64,000 bases of DNA. Source: Phenylobacterium koreense (lineage in GTDB: Bacteria > Pseudomonadota > Alphaproteobacteria > Caulobacterales > Caulobacteraceae). The translations under genes were made by a program, and so were the position numbers. How positions within the stretch are numbered: position 1 is the first letter of the stretch; the number at the start of each line of letters is the position of its first letter. The stretch spans positions 310,001 through 374,000 of the forward strand of contig NZ_JBEPLU010000001.1 of NCBI RefSeq assembly GCF_040545335.1, in the 5' to 3' direction. Below, piece after piece: positions 43,543 through 52,677 of this stretch. The notes beneath the pieces were generated by a model. It saw only the letters and a program-made list of their open reading frames with translations. It did not search any database and was not told where the DNA came from.

Positions 43543-45855
43543 ATGTCTCTCCGCCATAGATTACTCATGACGACGCTAGCCGCCGGGCTCGGCGCGGCCG
43601 CCCCAGCCTTTGCGCAGCAGGCCCCGGCGGCCGCCGCTGGCGACGCCGTCGACACCGCCGACGCCGCCGGTTCGGTCGAGGAACTGATCGTCACCGCGCG
43701 CCTGCAGGCCGAGCGCGCCCAGGACGTGCCGATCCCGCTTTCGGCCATTTCCGGCGCCACGCTGGAGCAGACCGGAACCTACACCCTCGAGGACGTGCAA
43801 CGCCGCGCGCCGAGCTTCACCGCCTACAACTCCAATCCGCGCAACTCGTCGGTGGGCATCCGGGGGATCGGCGTGTCGTCAGCCTCCGACGGCCTCGACA
43901 CCTCGGTCGGCTTCTATTTCGACGGGGTCTATCTGGGCCGGCCGGGCATGGCGCTGGCGGACCTGATCGACATTGAGAGCTTCGAGGTGCTGCGCGGGCC
44001 GCAGGGCACGCTCTATGGGCGCAACACCTCGGCCGGCGTGGTCAATATCCGGACCCGCAAGCCCAGCTTCACGCCGGAGGCGGTCGCCGAGGTCTCGCTC
44101 GGCTCCTATGGATACAACCAGCTACGGCTAAGCATGACCGGGCCCTTGGTCGACGGCCTCCTGGCCTATCGTCTCACTGCGTTCAACACCGACCGGAACG
44201 GGACGCTGGACAACATCAAGACCGGGGTTTCCGGCAACAGCATCGGCCGTAGCGGCGCGCGCCTGCAGCTCCTCGTCACGCCGTCCGAGAACATCAGCGC
44301 CCGGGTCATCGCCGAGTACTCCCAGGAGGACGACACCTGCTGCGTCGGCGTGCTTACCGACGTGCTCTCCCCGGCCGTCGGCGGCGCGGGAACCCAGCGG
44401 ACGCTGAACGCCCTGGCCGCCCTCGGCTACGTTCCGCAGGGCTCGACGGAGTACACCCAGGCCAACGCCATCCAGAACATGCGGACGGACCAGGACGCGC
44501 TTTCGGCCCAGGTCGACTGGGACCTCGGCTGGGCCGACCTGACCTCGATCACCGGCTACCGGCACTGGCATTTCGATCCGCTGCAGGATTCCGACGGCAC
44601 CCCGCTGGACATCATTCAGGTCAATGTCGCCAGCACCCACACCTGGCAGTATTCCCAGGAGGTCCGCCTGGCTTCCAAGCCCGGCCGGTTCAACTGGCAG
44701 GCCGGCGCCTACGCCTTCCATCAGCGCCTGAAGGACCACTATATCCTGAACCAGTTCGGCTACGACGCCGGCGCCTTCTACACGGCGCTCAATCGCCAGA
44801 CGAACCCGGACGCCCCGGAAGTGATCATCGCGCCGGGCTCGCAATACATCGGCGATACGCGCTCGAACGTCACCTCATGGGCCTTGTTCGGACAGGCGAA
44901 CTTCGAGGTCACCGACAAGCTGATCCTGACCGGCGGGCTCCGCTACACCGAGGACAAGCGGACCGGCGTCACCGTCACCTCGACCCGGGGCACGCCCTAC
45001 GTCCCGACCTCGATCATGTTCAACTACGACACCCAGGTTAAGGGCGACAACGTCTCCTACCTGCTCAGCGCCGCCTACAAGGTGACGCCCGACAACATGC
45101 TCTATGCCTCGTACTCGACGGGCTACAAGGCGGCGGGGCTGAACCTCAACTCGGCGGTTTCGGCCGGCTCACCGCTGGTGGTGGACCCGGAGAAGGTCGA
45201 GAACTGGGAGATCGGTTCGAAGAACCAGTTCTTCGACCGGCGCCTGACCCTGAACGTCAGCGGCTTCTGGACCGAACTCGAGGGCCTGCAGGCGAACATC
45301 GCCCTGCCCGGCGTCCGCTCGTTCCTGGCCAATGTCGGCGACGTGCGCTCGCGCGGGGTCGAGATCGAGGGCAGCTACGACATCACTCCGGACCTGAACG
45401 TCTCGGCCAACGGCTCGTGGATCGACGCCAAATACTCCTCCTATCCGAACGGCCCCTGCCCGGTCGGCAAGACCGCGCCCTGCGACCTGACCGGCAAGCG
45501 GCTGTTCCAGTCGCCGGAGTGGATCTTCAACGCCAGCCTGCGGTACGAACGGGACCTGGCCAGCGACGTGCGCGGCTATGCGCTGGCCCAGTACGCCTAT
45601 CGCTCGGAGCAGGAGGGCACGGTCCAGGCCGATCCCCTGACCCGCATCCCGGCCTATTCGCTGGTCAACCTGCGGCTGGGCGCGCGCTTCCAGGACGGCA
45701 AGTACGACCTCTCCCTATGGGCGGACAACCTGCTGGACGAGACCTACTTCCAGCAGGTCGGCACGTCCTCGATCGTAGGGGCGTCGGCCTACGGGATCTC
45801 GGGGCGCCTGGGCAATCCGCGGACCTGGGGCGCGACGCTGCGAGCCAGGTTCTAG
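43543..45855 (+). CDS. TonB-dependent outer membrane receptor of the sulfur locus
   Basis: 770 residues from ATG 43543, followed by a signal peptide (MSLRHRLLMTTLAAGLGAAA, then PAFA). After a short Ala-rich linker the TonB box and plug follow: VEELIVTARLQAERAQDVPIPLSAISG (about residues 45-71), then IRGIGVSS and VLRGPQGTLYGRNTSAGVVNIRTRKP (about 150-175). The barrel ends RTWGATLRARF. It is divergent from the sulfonate operon. Receptors of this type next to ssu/tauD/ats genes are thought to import sulfate esters or sulfonates too large for porins. An iron-siderophore role is an alternative, but no iron genes are near. Confidence 0.85.
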   Translation: MSLRHRLLMTTLAAGLGAAAPAFAQQAPAAAAGDAVDTADAAGSVEELIVTARLQAERAQDVPIPLSAISGATLEQTGTYTLEDVQRRAPSFTAYNSNPRNSSVGIRGIGVSSASDGLDTSVGFYFDGVYLGRPGMALADLIDIESFEVLRGPQGTLYGRNTSAGVVNIRTRKPSFTPEAVAEVSLGSYGYNQLRLSMTGPLVDGLLAYRLTAFNTDRNGTLDNIKTGVSGNSIGRSGARLQLLVTPSENISARVIAEYSQEDDTCCVGVLTDVLSPAVGGAGTQRTLNALAALGYVPQGSTEYTQANAIQNMRTDQDALSAQVDWDLGWADLTSITGYRHWHFDPLQDSDGTPLDIIQVNVASTHTWQYSQEVRLASKPGRFNWQAGAYAFHQRLKDHYILNQFGYDAGAFYTALNRQTNPDAPEVIIAPGSQYIGDTRSNVTSWALFGQANFEVTDKLILTGGLRYTEDKRTGVTVTSTRGTPYVPTSIMFNYDTQVKGDNVSYLLSAAYKVTPDNMLYASYSTGYKAAGLNLNSAVSAGSPLVVDPEKVENWEIGSKNQFFDRRLTLNVSGFWTELEGLQANIALPGVRSFLANVGDVRSRGVEIEGSYDITPDLNVSANGSWIDAKYSSYPNGPCPVGKTAPCDLTGKRLFQSPEWIFNASLRYERDLASDVRGYALAQYAYRSEQEGTVQADPLTRIPAYSLVNLRLGARFQDGKYDLSLWADNLLDETYFQQVGTSSIVGASAYGISGRLGNPRTWGATLRARF

Positions 45856-47237
45856 AGCGCGCGGGAGTGGCGGACGGCATCCGGCTCGAAATAGGCGTCG
45901 AACACCGCGCAGACCGACCGCACCACGAGGCGGCCGGTCTGCGTCACGGTGATCCGTCCGCCCTGCCGTTCGACGAGGCCGTCCTGCTCGAAGGGCGCGA
46001 GGCGGTCGAGTTGCGGGGTGAACGCACCCATGTCCCGGCCATGGCGGCTGCAGACATCGAACAGGTCGACATAGAAGTCGCACATCAGCCGGCCGATGAT
46101 CTCGGCGCGAAGGCGGTCCTCGGAGGTCAGGGCGACGCCGCGGGCGACCGGCAAGCCTCCCTTCTCGACTGCGGTCCGCCAGGGAAGCTCCTGCGCAACG
46201 TTCTGCACATAGCCTTGCGGCAGACTGCCGATGGCCGAAGCGCCAAGGCCGAGCAGGGTCATGGCGGTGTCGGTGGTGTAGCCCTGGAAGTTGCGGCGCA
46301 GGCGCCCTTCCTGCTGAGCCACCGCCAGCTCGTCCTCGGGCAGCGCGAAGTGATCGAGGCCGATGCGGACATAGCCCTCTGCCTGCAGCCGTTCGGCGGC
46401 GCTTTCGGCCTGGTCGAGGCGTTGGCTCGGCCCCGGCAAGGCCTTCTCGTCGATCAACTGCTGATGGGACTTCATCCACGGCACATGGGCGTAGCCGAAC
46501 AAGGCCAGGCGCTCGGGCCGCAGGGGCAGCAGCGCATCGATGGTCTCAAGGGTGTTGGCCGTCGTCTGGTGCGGCAGGCCGTACATCAGGTCGAGGTTGA
46601 TCGAGCGGACGCCGGCGTCGCGCAACCAACCCATGCAGCGGGCCACCTCCTCGATCGACCCGTTCCGGTTGACCGCGGCCTGCACCTTCGGAGACAGGTT
46701 CTGCACACCCAGGCTGGCGCGGCTCAATCCATGATGAGCGGCGGCCTGGACCCACTCGCGGGTCAGGCCGGGGGGATCAAGCTCGGCGGCGACCTCAAGA
46801 TCGCCGGTCCGCTCGAAGACACGGCCCACGGCGGCGAACAGGAGATCGAGCTCGTCCGGCTCCAGCATGTTGGGGCTGCCGCCGCCCAGGTGCACGGCGC
46901 TGACCGGCAGACGGCCCGGCAGGGCTTCGTCCAGCAGGGCGATCTCCCGCAGCAGGTAATCGACATAGTCGGCCACCGGCGAATGGCGGTTCACAGCCCG
47001 GGTGTTGCAACCGCAGTACCAGCACAGCCGATCGCAGAACGGTATGTGCATATAGAGCGAGATCGGAACGTCGAGGGGCAGCTCGGCGAGCCAGCCGCGA
47101 TAGGTCTCGGCCGAGACCTGCGGGCTGAATTGCACCGCCGTCGGGTAACTCGTATAGCGCGGGGCTCGCCCGTCGTACCTCGCCACGAGATCGGCGAGCG
47201 CTTCGTTCGTTGGGCGCGGCGAATGGACAACGGTCAA
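45852..47237 (-). CDS. hemN: Oxygen-independent coproporphyrinogen III oxidase
   Basis: 461 residues from TTG 47237, chosen because AGGAGG lies 6 nt upstream. The radical SAM cluster motif is YMHIPFCDRLCWYCGC with C68, C72 and C75 in C-x3-C-x2-C, plus the extra Cys of HemN at 77. VHLGGGSPNML and the C-terminal HemN domain are present, and the length is that of true HemN rather than the shorter HemW. It converts coproporphyrinogen III to protoporphyrinogen IX without oxygen and so supplies heme for the adjacent cbb3 oxidase under low oxygen. Its TAG stop and that of the convergent TonB receptor share the bases CTAG (45852-45855). Confidence 0.93.
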   Translation of the reverse strand: MTVVHSPRPTNEALADLVARYDGRAPRYTSYPTAVQFSPQVSAETYRGWLAELPLDVPISLYMHIPFCDRLCWYCGCNTRAVNRHSPVADYVDYLLREIALLDEALPGRLPVSAVHLGGGSPNMLEPDELDLLFAAVGRVFERTGDLEVAAELDPPGLTREWVQAAAHHGLSRASLGVQNLSPKVQAAVNRNGSIEEVARCMGWLRDAGVRSINLDLMYGLPHQTTANTLETIDALLPLRPERLALFGYAHVPWMKSHQQLIDEKALPGPSQRLDQAESAAERLQAEGYVRIGLDHFALPEDELAVAQQEGRLRRNFQGYTTDTAMTLLGLGASAIGSLPQGYVQNVAQELPWRTAVEKGGLPVARGVALTSEDRLRAEIIGRLMCDFYVDLFDVCSRHGRDMGAFTPQLDRLAPFEQDGLVERQGGRITVTQTGRLVVRSVCAVFDAYFEPDAVRHSRAL

Positions 47238-47288
47238 GGCAAGCCTCCTGCTTTCGCGGCAGACTGCCCGGCCCGCACCAGCCGCGCC

Positions 47289-47302
47289 CTGACATTAATC
47301 AA
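47289..47302 (-). promoter_or_regulatory. FNR/FixK box upstream of hemN
   Basis: Read on the minus strand the site is TTGATTAATGTCAG, one mismatch from TTGA-N6-TCAA. Its centre is about 58 bp upstream of the hemN start, which would put a class II start point (-41.5) about 17 nt before the TTG. A TTGATCAA palindrome at 47311-47318 overlaps the end of ccoS and may be a second weak site. Confidence 0.6.
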
Positions 47303-47314
47303 TCGATGGCTTGA

Positions 47315-47476
47315 TCAATCGCTGAGCGGCCGGTCGGCGGGATCCTCGATAAGGATCCGCGACGCGTCGCCCATCGGGTCGTCGTACTGTCCGGCCCGGA
47401 ACGTCCACCAGAAGGCCGCCAGCCCGATGAGGGCCAGGAAGACCGAGGCGGGCGCCAGGAAGATCAGGATGCTCAT
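47315..47476 (-). CDS. ccoS: cbb3 oxidase maturation protein CcoS/FixS
   Basis: 53 residues from ATG 47476, overlapping ccoI by 4 nt. It has one hydrophobic helix (MSILIFLAPASVFLALIGLA), then AFWWTFRAGQYDDPMGDASR, where the W-x-[VF]-[KR]-x-G-Q-[FY]-D-D motif is the hallmark of CcoS. The tail IEDPADRPLSD is acidic. CcoS is needed for insertion of heme b and copper into CcoN. It is the last gene of the ccoGHIS group. Confidence 0.93.
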   Translation of the reverse strand: MSILIFLAPASVFLALIGLAAFWWTFRAGQYDDPMGDASRILIEDPADRPLSD

Positions 47477-49650
47477 CGGCGTCCTCCGACCATCGCCATC
47501 CGCAGGGCGTTCAAGGTCACCACCAGCGACGAGCCTGACATCGCCAGGGCCGCCACGAAAGGATTGATCAGCCCCAGCATCGCCGCCGGCGCCGCCACGA
47601 GGTTGTAGAGCGCCGCAAAGCCGAAGTTCTCCAGGGCGCGGGTGCGGGCGCTGCTCGCAACGTCCAGGGCCGTGGTGACGGCGGAGAGTCCCTCGCCGGA
47701 GAAGATCAGGTCCGCAGCGTTCTGGCTGGCGTCCAGCGCCGTGCCGGGAGCCATGGCCGCGTGAGCGTTGGCGAGGGCGGCGGCGTCGTTGAGGCCGTCA
47801 CCGACCATCAGCACCTTGCGCCCTTCCGCCGCCCGCTGCTTGACGGCGTCGGCCTTGTCCTGGGGGCTGAGCCCTGCGGACCAGACATCGAGCCCAACGG
47901 CGCGCGCGGCGCGGGCGACGGACGCCTCGACATCCCCGGACAGAATCTCGACGCTGAGGCCACGCCGCTGCAGGCCCGCGACCACCTCGGCGGCGTCGGC
48001 GCGGATCGCATCCTCGAACACGAAGCGGATCTTGGTGTCGCCCTCGAAGCCGAACCAGAGCTCGGTCTCGCTGGCGAGAGCGCCCTCGACGCCGACGAAG
48101 CTGGCGCGGCCGAGCCGAGCGCGACGACCGTCGATCAGGCCTTCGACGCCTTGCCCGGCCGTCTCGACCACGGCCTCGGCCACCAGGCCGGTTCCAGCCT
48201 CGGCCGCCAGCGCCTTGGCCAGCGGGTGGGCCGAGGCCCTCGCGAGCGGAGCGGCCATGGCGACCGCGGCGGGCAGCGGATCGAGCAGGCGCGGCCGGCC
48301 TTCCGTGAGCACGCCGGTCTTGTCGAAGATCACGTGATCGACCTCGGCCAGGCGTTCCAGAGCCGCGCCGGACTTCACCAGCACGCGCTTGCGGAACAGC
48401 CGCGCCGAGGCGCTGACCTGGACTGCGGGGACGGCCAGCCCCAGGGCGCAGGGGCAGGTGATGATGAGCACCGCGACCGCCCGCAGCAGCGCCTCGCGCC
48501 AGCCGAGGCCAAGCGCCCAGCCCACGGCCAGGGTCAGGGCCGCGGCGGTGTGGACCACCGGGACGTAGAGGGCGGCGGCCTTGTCGGCCAGGCGGACATA
48601 TTTCGAGCGGGACTGGGCGCCGGCCTCGACCAGCCGGGCGATGGCCGCGACGGCGGAGTCCTCCGAGCGCGCCGTGGCCCGCAGGCGCAGAACGCCCAGC
48701 AGGTTGACGGCGCCGGCCCGGCAAGTGTCGCCGGGCCCGATCACCACCGGCGCCGTCTCACCGGTCAGCACCGCATTGTCGAGCTCGGAAGCTCCCTCCT
48801 CCACCAGTCCGTCCACCGGGATTCGCTCGCCCGGACGAACCAGCAGCCGGTCGCCGGGACGGACCTCGGTCAGGGGCACATGGCGCTCGCGACCATCCGT
48901 GTCGATCGCCACGGCGGACGGCGCCTGCAGGGCCATCAGGTCGGCGGCGGCGCTGCGCGCCGTCGAGCGCAGGCGATGATCCAGCCAACGGCCGATGAGC
49001 AGCAGGAAGAGCAGCGAGACGGCCGCGTCGAAATAGGTGTCGGCTCCGCCCAGCAGGGTCTCCACGAAGCTGATCACCAGGGTCAGGATCACGCCGATGG
49101 AGATCGGCACGTCCATATTGGCGCGGCCAGCCTTCAGCGATCGCCACGCCGACGTGAAGAACGGCGTCCCCGCATAGATGGCGCAGGGCGCGCCGACCGC
49201 GGCGCTCATCCACTGCATCAGGGTGCGGGTGGCCGGGCCCAGTTCCTGGCCGAACAGGCCGGCCCAGATCGGCACCGAGAACATCATCGCGTTCATGGCG
49301 CCGAAGGCGGCGACGCCGAGCGCCAGGCTCAGTTTGCGCCCTTCGGCGTCATGCGCCGCGACCGCCTGCGCAGGATCGAAGGGCTTGGCGGGATAGCCGA
49401 TGGCGTCCAGTCGCTTCAGCACCGCCCCGGGATCGCCGCGCCCGGCGCCGAAACCGACGGTGAGCTTGCCCGACGAGAGGTTCAGCCGTGCCGCTTCGAC
49501 CCCCGGCAGGGCGCCGACCTCGCGTTCGATCTTGGCCATGCAGTTGGCGCAGCGCGCGCCGGTGACCAGGAGGTCAAGGCTGCGGCGGCCGTCTTTCTCA
49601 GGCCGCAGGAAGGCGGTGAAGTCGCCGGCGAAGTCGTGGGTTACGGCCAT
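47473..49650 (-). CDS. ccoI: CcoI/FixI copper-translocating P1B-type ATPase
   Basis: 725 residues from ATG 49650. An N-terminal heavy-metal domain carries C34-A-N-C37, the membrane metal site is CPCALGLAVPA, the phosphorylation site is FDKTGVLTEGRP, and the hinge is MVGDGLNDAAALANAHAAMA. About eight membrane spans are expected. CcoI/CopA2-type pumps export copper to the periplasm at low rate for assembly of the CuB centre of the cbb3 oxidase, rather than for copper resistance. It overlaps ccoH by 10 nt and ccoS by 4 nt. Confidence 0.93.
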   Translation of the reverse strand: MAVTHDFAGDFTAFLRPEKDGRRSLDLLVTGARCANCMAKIEREVGALPGVEAARLNLSSGKLTVGFGAGRGDPGAVLKRLDAIGYPAKPFDPAQAVAAHDAEGRKLSLALGVAAFGAMNAMMFSVPIWAGLFGQELGPATRTLMQWMSAAVGAPCAIYAGTPFFTSAWRSLKAGRANMDVPISIGVILTLVISFVETLLGGADTYFDAAVSLLFLLLIGRWLDHRLRSTARSAAADLMALQAPSAVAIDTDGRERHVPLTEVRPGDRLLVRPGERIPVDGLVEEGASELDNAVLTGETAPVVIGPGDTCRAGAVNLLGVLRLRATARSEDSAVAAIARLVEAGAQSRSKYVRLADKAAALYVPVVHTAAALTLAVGWALGLGWREALLRAVAVLIITCPCALGLAVPAVQVSASARLFRKRVLVKSGAALERLAEVDHVIFDKTGVLTEGRPRLLDPLPAAVAMAAPLARASAHPLAKALAAEAGTGLVAEAVVETAGQGVEGLIDGRRARLGRASFVGVEGALASETELWFGFEGDTKIRFVFEDAIRADAAEVVAGLQRRGLSVEILSGDVEASVARAARAVGLDVWSAGLSPQDKADAVKQRAAEGRKVLMVGDGLNDAAALANAHAAMAPGTALDASQNAADLIFSGEGLSAVTTALDVASSARTRALENFGFAALYNLVAAPAAMLGLINPFVAALAMSGSSLVVTLNALRMAMVGGRR

Positions 49651-50126
49651 GAGAGCCTCTTCTCAGCCTCCAGCGTTTCGCCGCCCTTCCCCTGCGCGTT
49701 GAAGGAAAGGTCCCAGGCGCCCGCTTCGGGCTTGGCCCGGGCTGCATAGCGGCCGGGCGCGGCCTCGGCGAAGGTAAGCGCGATCCGGCCCGCTTCGGTG
49801 GCCGGCCGGCTGAGCAGGCCGGTGAGCTTCAGGCCGGTCACCGGCGCCCCCTTGGCGTCCACCACCTCGACCGTCACCGCGTTCGACGCGGTCGCGACGG
49901 CCGCGCGCCAGCCCAGGGCCGCCTGGGCCCGCTGCTGGGCCATGTGCTTGTTGTAGGCCAGCCCGTCCTCGTAGGGCGTCACCGAGACCTGCCCCGGGAA
50001 GGAGCGATAGGCGGCCATCATGAAGGTCACGTCCACGGCGATCACCACGCCGAAGAAGCCGACCACCATGAGCAGCACATGCCAGCCGCGGATCTGGAAG
50101 CCAGGGGTCTGGGTTGCGTCGGTCAT
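49641..50126 (-). CDS. ccoH: CcoH/FixH cbb3 assembly protein
   Basis: 161 residues. One N-terminal membrane helix (HVLLMVVGFFGVVIAVDVTFMMAAYRSFPG, about residues 15-44) is followed by YEDGLAYNKHMAQQRAQAALGW, the conserved block of the FixH family, and a periplasmic beta domain. CcoH is a membrane protein that stays with the cbb3 complex and is needed for its stability. It overlaps ccoG by 4 nt and ccoI by 10 nt. Confidence 0.9.
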   Translation of the reverse strand: MTDATQTPGFQIRGWHVLLMVVGFFGVVIAVDVTFMMAAYRSFPGQVSVTPYEDGLAYNKHMAQQRAQAALGWRAAVATASNAVTVEVVDAKGAPVTGLKLTGLLSRPATEAGRIALTFAEAAPGRYAARAKPEAGAWDLSFNAQGKGGETLEAEKRLSWP

Positions 50127-51634
50127 CGGGGGTTCGCCGCTCCGGAGAGGAAGGTCGTCTTGACCCGCGCGGTCTCGGCCGGAGTGCGGACGATGAACGC
50201 GCCAGGAAGGTTGGTGGCGGTCAGGCTGTCGGACGGCAGGCTCACGAACACCCGCACCGCTTCAACCCCGTTGGCCGGGACCGACACAGTGATGGTCTCG
50301 CCCGTCGCCTTGGCGCCCGGAGTCTTCAGGATCGAGCCCTTCGCGCCTTCGAAGGCGACGATGGCCTCGACGTCATGGAAGCTGCGATTGGCGATCTTGA
50401 GCGTGTAGCCATTGCGAACGGCGCCGTCGTGCAGCCGGACGAAGACCGGGTTGCGATCGTGCAGGACGTGCAGGTCCAGGCTGGAACGGTGCGTCAGCCC
50501 CCAGATCATCAGGGCCGACACGATCGAAAGCGCCACGGCGTAGAACATGGTCCGGGAGCGAACCAGCTTGTAGACCGCGGGCTTGCCGGCGGCGCGCGCC
50601 TCGACGGCGGCGTCGGTGTCATAGGCGATCAGCGCCTTGGGGCGGCCGACCTTGATCATGATCTCGTCGCAGGCGTCGATGCAGAGCCCGCAATTGATGC
50701 ACTCGAGCTGGGCGCCGTCGCGGATGTCGATGCCCATCGGGCAGGCGGTGACGCACTGCTTGCAGTCCACGCAGTCGCCGCGACCGGTCCAGTCCGAACC
50801 CTTCTTGTGCGCGCCGCGCGGCTCGCCACGGTCATAGCGATAGGTGACCTGCAGCGAGTGGCTATCGAGCATGGCGCCCTGGATGCGGGGCCAGGGGCAC
50901 ATGTAGATACAGACCTGCTCGCGCATGGCGCCCGCAAACACGTAGGTCGTGAAGGTGAGCAGCCCCGCGAACAGGTAGCCCGTCATCGGCCCATGGCCGA
51001 TCCAGAAGTCGCTGAGCAGGGTCGGCGCGTCGTGGAAGTAGAAGATCCAGGCGCCTCCGGTCGAGAAGCCGATGGCCAGCCAGGTGATATGCTTGCCGAC
51101 CTTGCGCCACAGCTTGTTGAAGGACCACGGCGCGGCGTCCAGGCGCATGCGCGCGTTGCGGTCGCCCTCGAACATCCGCTCCACATAGATGAAGAGGTCG
51201 GTCCAGACCGTCTGCGGGCAGGCATAGCCGCACCAGAGGCGGCCGAACAGCGCGCTGACCAGGAAGAGGGCCAGCGCTGCCATGACCAGCAGGCCGGTGA
51301 TGAAGTGCACCTCCTGCGGCCAAAGCTGGATATCGAAGAAATAGAACCGGCGACCGGTGAAATCGACCAGCACCGCCTGGTCGGGCAAGGAGCCCGGGCG
51401 GTCCCAGCGGATCCAGGGGGTCACGTAGTAGATCCCGAGCATCAGGATCATCAGCGCCCACTTGATGGCTCGCCAGCGACCATGGACCAGCTTCGGGTAA
51501 ATGGCCGCCCGCGCCTTGTACAAGCCCCCGGACGGGGGTTTGTTGGAAGAACGTGCGCGGGCGGCGGCCGAGACCGGTCCCGACCCCTTGGGATCGGGAG
51601 GCGTGGAATGCGTCCGGTCGATTACAACAGTCAT
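50123..51634 (-). CDS. ccoG: CcoG/FixG polyferredoxin
   Basis: 503 residues from ATG 51634. Several membrane spans (about residues 60-230, including WCGYACPQTVWTDLF) are followed by two 4Fe-4S clusters in CVDCKQCVTACPMGIDIRDG and CINCGLCIDACDEIM (about 262-300), then another helix and a C-terminal periplasmic Ig-like domain (FixG_C). CcoG reduces Cu(II) to Cu(I) for delivery to the cbb3 oxidase. It starts 10 nt after ccoP. Confidence 0.93.
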   Translation of the reverse strand: MTVVIDRTHSTPPDPKGSGPVSAAARARSSNKPPSGGLYKARAAIYPKLVHGRWRAIKWALMILMLGIYYVTPWIRWDRPGSLPDQAVLVDFTGRRFYFFDIQLWPQEVHFITGLLVMAALALFLVSALFGRLWCGYACPQTVWTDLFIYVERMFEGDRNARMRLDAAPWSFNKLWRKVGKHITWLAIGFSTGGAWIFYFHDAPTLLSDFWIGHGPMTGYLFAGLLTFTTYVFAGAMREQVCIYMCPWPRIQGAMLDSHSLQVTYRYDRGEPRGAHKKGSDWTGRGDCVDCKQCVTACPMGIDIRDGAQLECINCGLCIDACDEIMIKVGRPKALIAYDTDAAVEARAAGKPAVYKLVRSRTMFYAVALSIVSALMIWGLTHRSSLDLHVLHDRNPVFVRLHDGAVRNGYTLKIANRSFHDVEAIVAFEGAKGSILKTPGAKATGETITVSVPANGVEAVRVFVSLPSDSLTATNLPGAFIVRTPAETARVKTTFLSGAANPR

Positions 51635-51644
51635 TACAGTTGGC

Positions 51645-52511
51645 TCACTGCCCGGCGGCGTCGCTGTGGATGTAGACGGCCAACGCCTTCAGGGTGGCCG
51701 GGTCGAAGCGGCTCTGCCATGAGGGCATCACCCCACCCCGCCCGTTCCAGATCTGGCCATGGATGTCCTCGCGCGAGGAGCCGTAGAGCCATTCCTGGTC
51801 GGTCAGGTTGGGCGCGCCCAGCGCCTGGTCGCCCTGGCCCGTCGGGCCGTGGCAAGCGATGCACTGAGCCTGGTAGATCGGGGCCGCGCGCGCGACGGCG
51901 GCGCGATCGGCCGGCCGACGCGACAGCGCCACGACATACTCGGTGAGATCCGAGATCTGCGACGCTGTCAGCATCTGGTCGCGCCCGAAGGCCGGCATCT
52001 GCGACTGGCGGGCGGCCTCGTGGTTCGAGCGGATCCCGACCTGGATGGTGTGGTGGATGTCCTCGAGCTTGCCGCCCCACAGCCACACGTCGTCGCGCAG
52101 GTTGGCGTAGCCCTTGGCGCCGGTGCCGCCCGTGCCGTGGCAGGTGGCGCAGTTGTCGCCGAACACCGACTGACCGACGGCCTGGGCGTAGGCGAGCAGT
52201 TGCGGGTCGCGCTCGATCTCCTCCAGGGAGGCGGTCGCGAGTTGCGCCCCTTGCGCGCCGCGCACGGTCTTGAGGGCGGCGAGTTCGCCGGCCACCGCGA
52301 CACGGTCGGACTGGCCGAGCACGCCCTTGGTGTAACCGCTGATCCCCGGCCAGGCCGGCATCAGCACCCAATAGACGGCCGCCGCGGCGATCGAGAGATA
52401 CCAGACCCACAGCCACCAGCGCGGCAGCGGATTGTCCAGTTCGCGGATGCCGTCCCACTCGTGACCTGTGGTCTCGACGCCGGTGACCTCGTCAGACTCA
52501 CGCTTCGACAT
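51645..52511 (-). CDS. ccoP: Cytochrome c oxidase cbb3 subunit III (diheme cytochrome c)
   Basis: 288 residues from ATG 52511, overlapping ccoQ by 14 nt. The N-terminus has the TGHEWDGIRELDNPLPRWWLWVWY motif of CcoP ahead of one membrane helix. Two c-type heme sites follow, CATCHG (about residue 124) and CIACHG (about 219), each followed by a Met-ligand region (MPAF, MPSW). It receives electrons from cytochrome bc1 or soluble cytochrome c and passes them to CcoO. Confidence 0.94.
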   Translation of the reverse strand: MSKRESDEVTGVETTGHEWDGIRELDNPLPRWWLWVWYLSIAAAAVYWVLMPAWPGISGYTKGVLGQSDRVAVAGELAALKTVRGAQGAQLATASLEEIERDPQLLAYAQAVGQSVFGDNCATCHGTGGTGAKGYANLRDDVWLWGGKLEDIHHTIQVGIRSNHEAARQSQMPAFGRDQMLTASQISDLTEYVVALSRRPADRAAVARAAPIYQAQCIACHGPTGQGDQALGAPNLTDQEWLYGSSREDIHGQIWNGRGGVMPSWQSRFDPATLKALAVYIHSDAAGQ

Positions 52512-52677
52512 CAGGGGTCTCCTCGTCCTGCAGGGGCAGGTGCGCCATACGTTGGAAGGCTTCGCGATGCCTCGGCCAGAGGGCGTAGAGGACGCCCGCG
52601 GCGAAGATCGCGCCGAAGTAGATCAGGCCGCCTTGCTGGGCGAAGCGCGCCACGGTTTCGTATTCGAGGCCGCTCAT
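52498..52677 (-). CDS. ccoQ: Cytochrome cbb3 oxidase subunit CcoQ
   Basis: 59 residues from ATG 52677, overlapping ccoO by 4 nt and ccoP by 14 nt. A single helix ([19 protein letters not shown], about residues 17-35) is followed by a charged tail. Its small size, position and helix match CcoQ/FixQ, which stabilises the complex and has no cofactor. Confidence 0.88.
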   Translation of the reverse strand: MSGLEYETVARFAQQGGLIYFGAIFAAGVLYALWPRHREAFQRMAHLPLQDEETPDVEA

